In this document: piece by piece, positions 26,056 through 35,135 of the stretch
Numbering within the stretch: the first letter of the stretch is position 1
Layout of the letters: each line of letters begins with the position of its first letter
Origin: CAYUQT01 sp964446835
Lineage (GTDB): Bacteria; Planctomycetota; Phycisphaerae; UBA1845; JAFGLZ01
Direction: 5' to 3'
DNA: 64,000 nt
NCBI GenBank assembly: GCA_964446835.1
Contig: CAYUQT010000043.1
Span: 17,852 to 81,851, forward strand
Notes under the pieces: model-generated
What the model was told of the DNA's origin: nothing
Databases searched by the model: none
The model's input: the letters and a program-made list of their open reading frames with translations, nothing else
Position numbers and translations under genes: made by a program

Positions 26056-29000
26056 GGTTGAATCGTCACCTCTCCCCCGCCGTTGATCGAGGCGAAGGCA
26101 ACGTCATACATGCAGGATGCCTCGACGGGCGGCACGACGAATGTGCCCGGCGTCACCACACGCAAGGCGTAGCGGAACACGCGGCGTGTGGAGCCGACCG
26201 AGCAGAACAATACGACGCGGTCGTCGAGGAACTCCACGCGATCGGGGGCCTCGCCGTGCCGCCCCGTGCCGGACGACGTGGCAAGCCTTGGGTTCTCCAC
26301 CTCCATCCCACCGGGAAGGGCATCGACAATCGCGACGTTCTCGACGGTCGTTTTTTCGGTCGTTTGGACGCGTGATATCTCGACTTCGACCCGCACGAGG
26401 TCGCCCACATGAAGGGCGTTCTTTCCGATCGGCTTGTCCTCGGCACCCAACCAGCGGCGACGGACACAGAGCTGACGATCGTATTGCAGATTGCTCGATG
26501 ACTTTCGCAGACCTCGCGTGGTAACGGCCAGGTAGATCGTGCCGGTGCCGGAGGAATCCACGAAGATACCCGCACCCTGGCGATCGCGCAGGAGTGCCGT
26601 CAGCGGCCGCGTGTGATCGAAGGCGGCGATCTTCTGGTCGCCCACGCGAAGGCTTCCCTGAAAGGCACCGTCGTTCTTTGCCGTCGTCTGGTATCGGCTC
26701 AGGGCGGCGATGGCGGCGGCCTTGTCCAGCGTGCTGCCCCAGCGGCCTTCCGATCGTGCCTTCTCCAGTCGCTCGACGAGGGCCGGCACCCATTCGTGCC
26801 GGGGATCGAGTTCGAGCAGGGCGTCGAGAAGGACAGCCTCCTGCTGCACCTGCGAGGTCAGACGCCCCCCCGTCGTCGTCGCGACCCGCTGAGAGATCGA
26901 GTCGTCGAGGAGCACAGTATTCGCTCGATCCTTGCGGCCCACGGCGCCCCAAGCCAGGGCCAAGTGGGCTCGACCGGCCATATCGAGTTGAGGGGCCTGC
27001 TCGGACAGCCTCGACATCCAACCGAGCTGCGGCCGATCGAAGGCGGCCAGCACGCGGCAGATCAGTGCCTGTGTGTTGATGTCCGGCTTGTCGTGCCTGG
27101 AATCCGTTTCGAGGAACAGCTTCTCGATGTACTTCAGGAGTTCGTCGACGCACGGGACATCGAGCTTGCGGCCTGTCCGCCGGGCCTGGGCGAGGAATCC
27201 GGCCGCGTAGGTGGACCCCCACGGATCGGCAACGGCAGCGCCGGGCCAGTAGCTCAACCCGCCGGAGCGAGTCTGCATGGACCAGAGTCGCGATATCCCC
27301 GCGGCGATCATGGCCTCGACATCGCGGGCCGCCGCCTTGCCCCCCGGACCCTCCTTGAGCAGGTCGGGGGCGTACAGCATGGCATAGAGCTGGCTGGTCG
27401 TCTGTTCCACGCAGCCGTAGGGATAGTCGATCAACTCTTCAAGATAAGGCTGAAGGTGAACCGTCGGCAGGTTGCCGACTCGGACGCGGGTTTCGACCGT
27501 TTCGCGCAGGAAGTCGGGCGGAACGTCGAGTCGAATCGACTTGCCGGCCTCCAACCTCACGAGCTTCGATTCGGCATGCAGGGTCGAGGCCGGTCGAACG
27601 ACGAGTTCGGCTTTGGCCCGAGCGGTGAGGCGAGTCCCGAACGGATCCGTCGCAGTCGCCTCCACGCCGACCGTCAGCGGACCGGTTTCGGTGGCCCGGG
27701 CGGACACCCAGAGCACTTTGGGGGCTTTCGGGTCTACCGTGACCCGCCCAAAGTCTGAAGGATTGTCGATGACGACCGGACCTTCCACCTTCAGTTTCAG
27801 ATCGACGGGCAAGGCGGACGCCGTCGAGTTGAACAGCTTGATCGGCGTTTTGAAGCGGTCGCCCGGTGCTACGAACCGCGGCCATGACGTTTCCACCAAC
27901 AGCGGAGAGGTCAGCGTGACGGCCCGCTGGCCCCTGCCGTAACGATCACCGTCGACCACAACGGCCATCAGCCGGAGTTCCCCCGTCAATTGCGGCATGA
28001 CCATCCTCGCGCAGGCGGTGCCGTCGGGGTTGAGCGGGAAGACCTCGTTCCAGAGGACGGCGGATTCCCTTCGGCGAGCGGGTTCCGGAGGCCGTCGCAG
28101 GGCATCGGCATCACCTTCCCAGCCGTCCGCCCCGATTCGAGCCATGCCGGCGGGGCGTCGATAGTCGGGCATCAGATCGAAGAAGAGGTCGGACGAGAGC
28201 ACGGCGGCACGGCGCGAGGCGAAGAAGTGCGCCAACGGATCCGGCGTGGAGAAATCCGTGGTTAGAAGGATGCCTTCGTCGACGGCCCATAGATGGATGA
28301 CACCGGGGTGATTGGGGTCGGAAGGCTTGGCGGTCCGAACCGAAACCGTCAGGCCATCGCCGGGTTCCGCCTTGCCGAGGGCCTCGATCACCACCGGAAT
28401 GGATCGTCCGGAATGGTCGATCAGCAGCCGAGCCAGCCCCATGGCCCGATGAGGCAGCCACTTCGCATCGGCCGGATTCACAGCCCGGACAACGGTGGCC
28501 GTCAGGAAGGCGCCCCCGCGGATGGCCCCACTGATATCGAGGGTCACTTCTGCGGTGTTGCCCTTCATCGGCACCACCTTGGAATCGATGACCCTGTCGG
28601 TCTCGACAGTCAGGAGCATCCGTCCCTCGAAGGGGCTCCTGACGAGCACCTTGGCCTTTGCGCCAGGAGCGTATTTCTCGCGGTCGAGCACGATCTCGAG
28701 CCGCTCGGGACGCTCCATCGCCACGCTCTGGGCCTGGTCGTCACCCTCGCAGGCGTAGAAGTCGACCTGGGACGTATTGCCGCCCGAAAGGTTGTCCGAC
28801 AAGCTCAGGCGATACAGCCCGGGCTTTGGACACGTCGCGGGCAGCATCCCCTTGGCGCTGGCCTCGGGTGCCTTGCCGATGTCGCCTTGCGATACGGGGA
28901 TCAGGCGTTCGGTAGATTTCCAGACGGGCCGGCCGTCGACCTTCTCCAGCGTCGCGTCGTACTCGACTCGCGCCAGCGTGTACTTCATGGGGCCGGGAGG

Positions 29001-31439
29001 GGCGAGTTGACCGTCGCCGGTCACCTGAATCCATTCGATGTTGAACGGCTGCGCGACGGGGGCCATCCGGCCACTCGGCAGCCGGAGGCCGATATGCCGC
29101 CCTGCCGTGTCGGCCCATACGGTGATGTTCCGGGATACCGATCGCCCGCCCTCTTCGTGGACCGTCAGAGCCAAGGTGCCGCGCCACCAGCCAGGGGAAC
29201 CTTCGTTGGGCGAATCGACCTCCAGAACGGCCTCTCCGTGGTCGTCGGTCACATCATTGGGAGCGTCAATCTCCAGGCGTTCGCCCTCTTTGGGAGGTGT
29301 GAACGTGTAGTCCCGGAATCGCTCCGATCGGAAGGCCTCGCGGCGGAAGGCACCCTCTGCAACTGCGTTCAGACCGGCGGCGGGCTTGCCGAACAGATAT
29401 CGCACCCTGGTGCGGATCTCGACATCCTCTTTCGGCCCGAAGCGGCTCTGGGTCGGCTCGGCGCGTACCTCGATCCGCACCGGCATGAAGGCCTCGACAA
29501 ACGCCTGAGTCTGGCCGAGGGCCTCCGAGGCGCCGGGCAGTGATGCGATGAATCGATAGGGCCCCGTCTGGCCGCGTTGGTCGGTCTGAAAAGCGGTCTG
29601 AAAGAAGCCCTGCTGCTGCGCGTCGTGCCGGACGGGCAGCGTGGCAACGATGCGACCGTCCGGCCGCTTCACTTTGATCGACAGTGGAAATGAAGGAGGC
29701 GTCTGCCCAGCCGAATCGCGGACGATTCCCGTCAGGAGGACGGTATCACCGGGGCGATAGACGCCGCGTTCGGTGTAGAGCATCACATCGTAAGTCCGCG
29801 GAATCTCGCGGCCGGACGAATCCGCCTCATCAACAACCCATAGGCGCCGCTCGGGCAAGAGGTAGCTCAGATCGTTGCCCTTCTCGGCAACGACGACCCA
29901 CGGCTTGCCGTCGGGGTGATTGTCGGGAGCGGCGAGCCGTGCGATGCCGTCGGGGCCGGTAACCGCACTGGCCAGGGGCTGATTGTTGTAGGAGATCGCC
30001 GAGACCCGGACGCTGGCCATGGGTTCGGCCTTGCTCAGCGAGGTGATCCAGACCAGAAGGCCATCCCGCTCCTGCTTGCAGGTGATGCCCAGATCTGTGA
30101 CGGCTACGATCGTCGAGTCGGCCGTCCACGTTCGATCCGTTGCCGCAACGTGAACGTGATAGATGCCCAGCGGTTCGCGGATGAGCTGTTTGAGATCCAA
30201 TGCGTGCCGGGCCGGCTCGTTCTGAACGAGCTTCAAGGGAATGGTCTTTTCGACCTGCTGTCGAGAGGTCGCATCGGCCTCGGCATTCCTCAAATGAGCC
30301 AGCAGATTGTTCGCATGAACGCGCGACGCACCGATCTCCAACCCGCCGCAGTTGACCACCGTCAGATCCAGCAGGAGATTGCCCTGGGGGCTCAAAATGC
30401 CGCTGTCGTGCTCGAAGTGGATGGTGGGGCGACGATCGGGAACCGTGAAGGTCGCGCTCTGGGACTCACCGAGCGCTTCACCGTGTTCCGACACGATGTT
30501 TGAACTCACCGTGGCGGTGTAACGAAGACCGCTTGTGAAGCGACCCTTCATCCTCAGTACCGATTCTTCCTGAGAGTAGCTGACACGCAGCCCTTCGACG
30601 CGCGGGACAACATCCACCTTCGGCAGCGGCTTCCTTGTGTCGAGGTCCTTCGAGAAGTGGAGGTCTACGGCGATGTCGACCTCTGCTCCCGGTGGGTCGA
30701 CGACGGCCCGGCGGAGCCGGAACAACTCGTCGACGGGAATGTCCTGCTCGACGGGCGATCTCAGACCGAGGTCGGCACCACTGCCGGTGAGTTTGGCATC
30801 AACTCGGACACGGACGGCGTTGGATCGGGGGCGCGGCATTCGGAGCACGAGAAGACCGGAGGGCTCGCGGGTTATGCACACCGCCTCCAGGGGCGCATGG
30901 CTCTTGGCGTCGGTCAGGCGGACGTGTCGCAGAAGATCGGCCGGATCGACCGGCTGATCGAAACGCAGTTCGAGGGTAACGTCCTGCCGATCGGCTGTCT
31001 TCAGGCTACACCCCAGGAACGTCAAAGCCCGCGTCTCAAACCGGAACTCCGACGCCCCCACGAGCGTCCGCCCCGTCTGTGATTCCAGATCGGAGGCGGG
31101 GCGGATCGTGAAGACCCTTCCGGGCGGCAGCGGCTTGTCCAGGACGAAATCCAAGCGTGTGGGTTCAGACCACACCCAGCGACCGGCCGGCTGAGGCTTG
31201 ATTGCAAATGGAGACCGGACCATCGCGGCGCCCATCGAGGTCTTGAGCTGCAATGGCTCATCGAAGACGAGGCTGAACCGATCGGCCTTGTCGATGTCCC
31301 TGGCCGGCAGGGCCTCGAGCACCCGAAGGCGAGGCTTCGGCGTGGATGTCAGATCGTGATGGATCCAGAGAATGCCAAGAACATTGAGTCCGATGAGTGC
31401 AGCGCGAAACCGCCAAGGGTGGTCCTTGACCAACGACAT
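26052..31439 (-). CDS. yfhM: Bacterial alpha-2-macroglobulin
   Basis: A 1795-residue protease-trapping protein of the large bacterial alpha-2-macroglobulin family. The thioester motif GCVEQ is intact with Cys1343, in the context YPYGCVEQTTSQLYAM. Macroglobulin-like domains precede it (TERGVYRPGDTVLLTG at about 550 and GRGQRAVTLTSPLLVE before the thioester domain), and it ends with the receptor-binding-like region. The N-terminus is a single membrane helix (RFRAALIGLNVLGILWI) without a lipobox cysteine, so it is anchored as a transmembrane protein rather than as the lipoprotein seen in Escherichia coli YfhM. AAGGAG lies upstream of the ATG, and an extended -10 promoter is at 31496-31504. It is co-transcribed with pbpC. 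Confidence 0.93.
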   Translation of the reverse strand: MSLVKDHPWRFRAALIGLNVLGILWIHHDLTSTPKPRLRVLEALPARDIDKADRFSLVFDEPLQLKTSMGAAMVRSPFAIKPQPAGRWVWSEPTRLDFVLDKPLPPGRVFTIRPASDLESQTGRTLVGASEFRFETRALTFLGCSLKTADRQDVTLELRFDQPVDPADLLRHVRLTDAKSHAPLEAVCITREPSGLLVLRMPRPRSNAVRVRVDAKLTGSGADLGLRSPVEQDIPVDELFRLRRAVVDPPGAEVDIAVDLHFSKDLDTRKPLPKVDVVPRVEGLRVSYSQEESVLRMKGRFTSGLRYTATVSSNIVSEHGEALGESQSATFTVPDRRPTIHFEHDSGILSPQGNLLLDLTVVNCGGLEIGASRVHANNLLAHLRNAEADATSRQQVEKTIPLKLVQNEPARHALDLKQLIREPLGIYHVHVAATDRTWTADSTIVAVTDLGITCKQERDGLLVWITSLSKAEPMASVRVSAISYNNQPLASAVTGPDGIARLAAPDNHPDGKPWVVVAEKGNDLSYLLPERRLWVVDEADSSGREIPRTYDVMLYTERGVYRPGDTVLLTGIVRDSAGQTPPSFPLSIKVKRPDGRIVATLPVRHDAQQQGFFQTAFQTDQRGQTGPYRFIASLPGASEALGQTQAFVEAFMPVRIEVRAEPTQSRFGPKEDVEIRTRVRYLFGKPAAGLNAVAEGAFRREAFRSERFRDYTFTPPKEGERLEIDAPNDVTDDHGEAVLEVDSPNEGSPGWWRGTLALTVHEEGGRSVSRNITVWADTAGRHIGLRLPSGRMAPVAQPFNIEWIQVTGDGQLAPPGPMKYTLARVEYDATLEKVDGRPVWKSTERLIPVSQGDIGKAPEASAKGMLPATCPKPGLYRLSLSDNLSGGNTSQVDFYACEGDDQAQSVAMERPERLEIVLDREKYAPGAKAKVLVRSPFEGRMLLTVETDRVIDSKVVPMKGNTAEVTLDISGAIRGGAFLTATVVRAVNPADAKWLPHRAMGLARLLIDHSGRSIPVVIEALGKAEPGDGLTVSVRTAKPSDPNHPGVIHLWAVDEGILLTTDFSTPDPLAHFFASRRAAVLSSDLFFDLMPDYRRPAGMARIGADGWEGDADALRRPPEPARRRESAVLWNEVFPLNPDGTACARMVMPQLTGELRLMAVVVDGDRYGRGQRAVTLTSPLLVETSWPRFVAPGDRFKTPIKLFNSTASALPVDLKLKVEGPVVIDNPSDFGRVTVDPKAPKVLWVSARATETGPLTVGVEATATDPFGTRLTARAKAELVVRPASTLHAESKLVRLEAGKSIRLDVPPDFLRETVETRVRVGNLPTVHLQPYLEELIDYPYGCVEQTTSQLYAMLYAPDLLKEGPGGKAAARDVEAMIAAGISRLWSMQTRSGGLSYWPGAAVADPWGSTYAAGFLAQARRTGRKLDVPCVDELLKYIEKLFLETDSRHDKPDINTQALICRVLAAFDRPQLGWMSRLSEQAPQLDMAGRAHLALAWGAVGRKDRANTVLLDDSISQRVATTTGGRLTSQVQQEAVLLDALLELDPRHEWVPALVERLEKARSEGRWGSTLDKAAAIAALSRYQTTAKNDGAFQGSLRVGDQKIAAFDHTRPLTALLRDRQGAGIFVDSSGTGTIYLAVTTRGLRKSSSNLQYDRQLCVRRRWLGAEDKPIGKNALHVGDLVRVEVEISRVQTTEKTTVENVAIVDALPGGMEVENPRLATSSGTGRHGEAPDRVEFLDDRVVLFCSVGSTRRVFRYALRVVTPGTFVVPPVEASCMYDVAFASINGGGEVTIQP

Positions 31440-31495
31440 ACGTCGACTCCTTGAGCCCTGAGATAGAACATGGTGGATGTACGCGGCAAGAAGCT

Positions 31496-31504
31496 ACTAT
31501 ACCA
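31496..31504 (-). promoter_or_regulatory. Extended -10 promoter of the macroglobulin-pbpC operon
   Basis: On the minus strand TGG-TATAGT forms an extended -10 element about 57 bases before the ATG. TTAATT lies 17 bases further upstream as a weak -35 box. Confidence 0.45.
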
Positions 31505-31727
31505 AACCGCTGCATACGAATTAAAGGCTCGGCGACATGAGGCCCGGGAATCGATGTGACACGTGCAAGTGCCCCGTGGATCATGGGGGCGAACCGGCCA
31601 CCGGACATCGAGCCATTCTCTTTGAAGTCGGAAATGGGATTGACCGTGCGCGATCTCTTGGCGACGATCACTGTCAGCGCAACGGTCGTGCGCACCTTGG
31701 GGTTGCCGTCCGGCACCTGTGTGACGT

Positions 31728-33860
31728 ATGAAGACGAATGATCTGAGGAAGACCAAGACACAACTCATCGATGAGTTGCGGGCTCTGCGTGCACGCACAG
31801 AAGAACTGGAGCGAACGACCGGAGCACCGCGCAGGACCGCATCTGTCTTGCCGAACCAGGCCGATTGGTTGGCGGTGGCGGAATACACGTACGATCTGGA
31901 ATCATGGATCGGTACCGATGGCCGTCTGCTCTGGGTTAATCCCGCTGTCGAGCGGCTGACAGGATACTCACCGGCCGAGTGTCTTGACATGCCTGATTAT
32001 CCGATGCCCTGGATCGACGAACAGTATCGCGAGGAGATTTCGCGAGCGTTTCGAGGTGCACTGGCCGGCACGTGTGGAAACGATCTGCCCTTCCGCATTC
32101 GCCGCAAGGACGGCACCACCGTATGGGCGGCGGTCTCCTGGCAGCCCATGTTTCGCCGGGACGGTACCTGTCTGGGCTACCGCTCCAGTATTCGAGACAT
32201 CAGCGATCGCAAGCGAGCCGAGGAGGCCTTGCAGAGGCATCGCTCGCTTCTCGACAGCATCATCGCCCACATTCCGTGCGGAATCTACTGGAAGGACCGT
32301 GGGTTTGCGTACGAAGGCTGCAACAAGGCGTTCGCACTCGCTGCAGGCGTAGCGGAACCGGAGCAGATCATCGGAAAGACGGACTATGATCTGCCGTGGG
32401 AGAAGGAACAGACCGACTGGTTCCGGCAATGCGACGCGAGGGTAATGGCGGAAGACAGCCCCCTCCTGAACATCGAGGAGGCCGAGCGGCTGGCCGACGG
32501 CCGCCAGGTCATTCTCCTGACCAGCAAGGTTCCGCGACACGACCCAGACGGTCGGGTCTGTGGTGTTCTGGGGATCGATACCGACATCACCGAGCTCAAG
32601 CATGTCGAGGAAGAGCTGCGGGGGATGCACGCCGAGCTCGAGACGCGGGTCCGCGAGCGAACGGTGGAGCTTGCTGGTGCAAACGAGCAGTTGCGGCGCG
32701 AGATTGCGGAGCGTCGGCGGGTGGAAGAGGCGCTGCGGATAAGCCAGGAGCGATATCGTCTGGTCTCCGAGCTTACCTCGGATTACGCGTATGTCTGTTG
32801 CGTTGAGGCCAACGGTTCGCTGCAGACCGAATGGGCAACCGACGCATTTGCCCGCCTGACGGGGTACTCAACCTCGGGACGCGATGCACGCGATCCGTGG
32901 GAGCGGATCGTCCATCCGGACGATCGGATAGCGATGGAACGGCGCAGACAGACCCTGTTGGCGGGTCGTTCGACAGCGAGCGAATTCCGAATCATCACGC
33001 ACGACGGCAGACTGTGCTGGCTGTCCGATCTGGCCAGGCCGATTTGGGATGACAATGAGCGTCGCGTTGTTCGCATCCTGGGAGCAGCGCAGGACATCAC
33101 GCAGCGCAGGCAGGCGGAAGAGGAGGCCCGCCGGCATGAAGAAACGCTCATGCACGTGACCCGCCTCAGCACGATGGGAGAACTGGCGGCGCAACTGGCG
33201 CACGAGCTGAACCAGCCGCTGTGCGCCGTCGTCGGGAATGCCCAAACGGCACAACGACTGCTCTCGGCAATTCCTCCGGACCTTGACGAGGTGCGAGAGG
33301 CGGTGGGTGACATCGTGACTCACGGGAAGCTCGCCGGACAGATCATCCAGAGACTGCGCGAGTTTCTCCGGCAACAACAGACGCGATCCGTGGTTCTGAA
33401 CATTCAGCGGGTGATCGAGGAGGTGGCAGGACTCGCCGAGATAGACGCTCGACAGCATCATGCCGGCATTCGTTTCGAATTGCATGAGAACCTGCCGGGA
33501 GTACGTGGCGATCCCATTCAGCTCCAGCAGGTGATACTGAATCTGATTCGTAACGGACTGGAATCCATGGATGAGAGTGAGGAAGTGCCCCGCGAGCTGC
33601 TGGTCCGGACCGCGGTCCACGAATCGGGCGGAGTCGTGGTAAGCGTTCGGGACCGAGGCGTGGGACTGCCGGCCGGCGACTCGGCGCGTCTTTTCGAGCC
33701 GTTCTTCACGACAAAGTCCTCGGGCCTTGGAATGGGTCTGTCGATCAGTCGTTCGATCATCGAGGCACACAACGGGCGTCTGTGGGCCACCGCGAATTCC
33801 GATGGCGGCACGACCTTCCACTTCACGCTGCCGGGCATCGAGGAGGCTGCACCATGCTGA
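31728..33860 (+). CDS. Cytosolic three-PAS sensor histidine kinase (FixL-like)
   Basis: A 710-residue sensor kinase without membrane helices. Three PAS domains occur at about 50-165, 172-290 and 345-460, each followed by a PAC-type end (RSSIRDISDRKRAEE, GIDTDITELKHVEE, GAAQDITQRRQAEE). A coiled coil spans about 290-345. The HisKA domain has LAHELNQPL with phospho-acceptor His492. The ATPase domain has an N-box QVILNLIRNGLES (about 600-613), DRGVGLP and GLGMGLSIS. The HELNQPL pattern is typical of FixL/DctB-like kinases. No convincing ribosome site precedes ATG 31728. The response-regulator gene overlaps it by seven bases, so they form a cognate pair. A haem- or redox-binding signal is possible but unproven; no haem ligand was identified with certainty. 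Confidence 0.92.
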   Translation: MKTNDLRKTKTQLIDELRALRARTEELERTTGAPRRTASVLPNQADWLAVAEYTYDLESWIGTDGRLLWVNPAVERLTGYSPAECLDMPDYPMPWIDEQYREEISRAFRGALAGTCGNDLPFRIRRKDGTTVWAAVSWQPMFRRDGTCLGYRSSIRDISDRKRAEEALQRHRSLLDSIIAHIPCGIYWKDRGFAYEGCNKAFALAAGVAEPEQIIGKTDYDLPWEKEQTDWFRQCDARVMAEDSPLLNIEEAERLADGRQVILLTSKVPRHDPDGRVCGVLGIDTDITELKHVEEELRGMHAELETRVRERTVELAGANEQLRREIAERRRVEEALRISQERYRLVSELTSDYAYVCCVEANGSLQTEWATDAFARLTGYSTSGRDARDPWERIVHPDDRIAMERRRQTLLAGRSTASEFRIITHDGRLCWLSDLARPIWDDNERRVVRILGAAQDITQRRQAEEEARRHEETLMHVTRLSTMGELAAQLAHELNQPLCAVVGNAQTAQRLLSAIPPDLDEVREAVGDIVTHGKLAGQIIQRLREFLRQQQTRSVVLNIQRVIEEVAGLAEIDARQHHAGIRFELHENLPGVRGDPIQLQQVILNLIRNGLESMDESEEVPRELLVRTAVHESGGVVVSVRDRGVGLPAGDSARLFEPFFTTKSSGLGMGLSISRSIIEAHNGRLWATANSDGGTTFHFTLPGIEEAAPC

Positions 33861-34489
33861 CACGTCCTCCGTCCACTCCGATCGTGTCTATCGTGGATGA
33901 TGACGCCGGAGTTCGCCACATGATCGACCGAATGGTCCGCTCGGTCGGCCTGCAGACACGAACCTACAGCTCGGTGCAGGAATTCCTCGATCTGCACGAT
34001 CCGGCGCAGCCTGGCTGCCTGGTGCTCGATGTCCGCATGCCGGGTTTGAGCGGCCTCGATCTCCAGGATCGCCTGAAGGCGCAGAACATCTCCATTCCCA
34101 TCGTGTTCATTACAGGCCACGGCAATATTGCCATGAGCGTTCGGGCGATGAAACACGGTGCCGTGGATTTCATCGAGAAGCCCTTCGACGACCAGGTGCT
34201 GCTGGATGCGATTCACGTAGGTCTCGATCGAGACGCTCAGGCCCGCCGCGAATCGATGGCGCGTACCGAGGCTCGACAACGTCTGGCCTCGCTGACTCCT
34301 CGCGAGCAGGAAGTCCTGGCCTTGGTAGTCGCCGGCAGATTGAACAAGCAGATTGCCGCGGAGTTGGGCACGATCGAGCAGACCATCAAGCTGCATCGCA
34401 GTCGTCTGATGAAGAAGATGGGTGCGGACTCGCTGCCGAAGCTCGTTCTCATTGCCCAGCTTGCGGGCGTATCGGCCAAGCCGCTCTAG
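33854..34489 (+). CDS. FixJ-family two-component response regulator
   Basis: A 211-residue regulator with an N-terminal receiver (VDDDAGV acidic pocket at 14-16, phospho-acceptor Asp59 in LVLDVRMPG, Thr87 in FITGHG, Lys109 in IEKPF). The C-terminal LuxR/NarL-type helix-turn-helix has LTPREQEVLALVVAGRLNKQ and VKLHR-like IKLHRSRLMKKMG. AGGAGG lies seven bases before the ATG, within the end of the kinase gene. It should be phosphorylated by the upstream kinase. Likely targets include the next genes, since a 10-bp direct repeat occurs just downstream of its stop codon. Confidence 0.94.
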   Translation: MLTRPPSTPIVSIVDDDAGVRHMIDRMVRSVGLQTRTYSSVQEFLDLHDPAQPGCLVLDVRMPGLSGLDLQDRLKAQNISIPIVFITGHGNIAMSVRAMKHGAVDFIEKPFDDQVLLDAIHVGLDRDAQARRESMARTEARQRLASLTPREQEVLALVVAGRLNKQIAAELGTIEQTIKLHRSRLMKKMGADSLPKLVLIAQLAGVSAKPL

Positions 34490-34537
34490 CAGCCCTCGCC
34501 CCATTCCGGCCTGCCGCCGTTTTCGCTGGTCGACCCC

Positions 34538-34569
34538 CTACGAAGGTATAGCATTCCAGCTACGAAGGT
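34538..34569. promoter_or_regulatory. Direct repeat CTACGAAGGT x2 (candidate response-regulator site)
   Basis: CTACGAAGGT occurs at 34538-34547 and 34560-34569, a 22-base period or about two helical turns. It lies between the response-regulator gene and the HEAT/transhydrogenase genes. A near-palindrome CCGCCGTACGGTGG follows at about 34583-34596. Binding by the adjacent FixJ-type protein is inference. Confidence 0.5.
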
Positions 34570-34637
34570 TCACTTTTCTCGCCGCCGTACGGTGGTAGAT
34601 TTAAACAGGGCGATTTCCTGCGAGAGGAAACCTTCAC

Positions 34638-35060
34638 ATGAACGGCGATGCGTTCGGCAATCTCGAGGAATGGGGGCGTGTGATGAACCAACTGGACTGT
34701 TTGAAGCGGTCCCATGAGCTGGATCGCCACCAAAACGGGCTTATCCGGCTATTGCGATATCGAGAGAACTGGCGACTGCGTGAGGCCGCCCTGGAATGCG
34801 TTCGCGACCTCACACATCCGTCGCAGGGCATCCTCTGCGAGACTCTCCTGATCATGATGGATGAGGACCTGTACTACGAGGTTCGCATCCTGGCCGCAGA
34901 AGCGCTGGGGGAATTGATGAAGATGGTATCGACGCCAACGGACACCTGGCCCGCCGGGCTCAGGCAACGCGTTACCGAACAGATGCACGTGCTGCTCGAT
35001 TCGCATCAGCCGCCGATCATGCATCAGGCCGTCCGCAGGAGCCTGCCCACGATCCCGTGA
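34638..35060 (+). CDS. Small HEAT-repeat-like protein
   Basis: A 140-residue all-helical protein with a HEAT/armadillo-like pattern: NWRLREAALECVRDLT and YYEVRILAAEALGELM are two successive helical-hairpin repeats about 35 residues apart, with a third weaker one at the C-terminus (HQAVRRSLP). No signal peptide or membrane helix is present, so it is probably cytoplasmic and acts as a protein-binding adaptor. GAGAGGAAA precedes the ATG. It stands between the FixJ-type regulator and pntAA, 75 bases before the latter, and may be part of the transhydrogenase transcription unit. Its function is not known. Confidence 0.6.
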   Translation: MNGDAFGNLEEWGRVMNQLDCLKRSHELDRHQNGLIRLLRYRENWRLREAALECVRDLTHPSQGILCETLLIMMDEDLYYEVRILAAEALGELMKMVSTPTDTWPAGLRQRVTEQMHVLLDSHQPPIMHQAVRRSLPTIP

Positions 35061-35135
35061 CAGACCGTCCGGCCCTCAATCGGATGCCATCAGGACTCGC
35101 AGGAGCATAGACCACCAACAGATACGGAGTGCATC

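Noticed and set aside
28293..29543. A 416-codon plus-strand frame
   Set aside because: Antisense to the alpha-2-macroglobulin gene; no ribosome site or domain.
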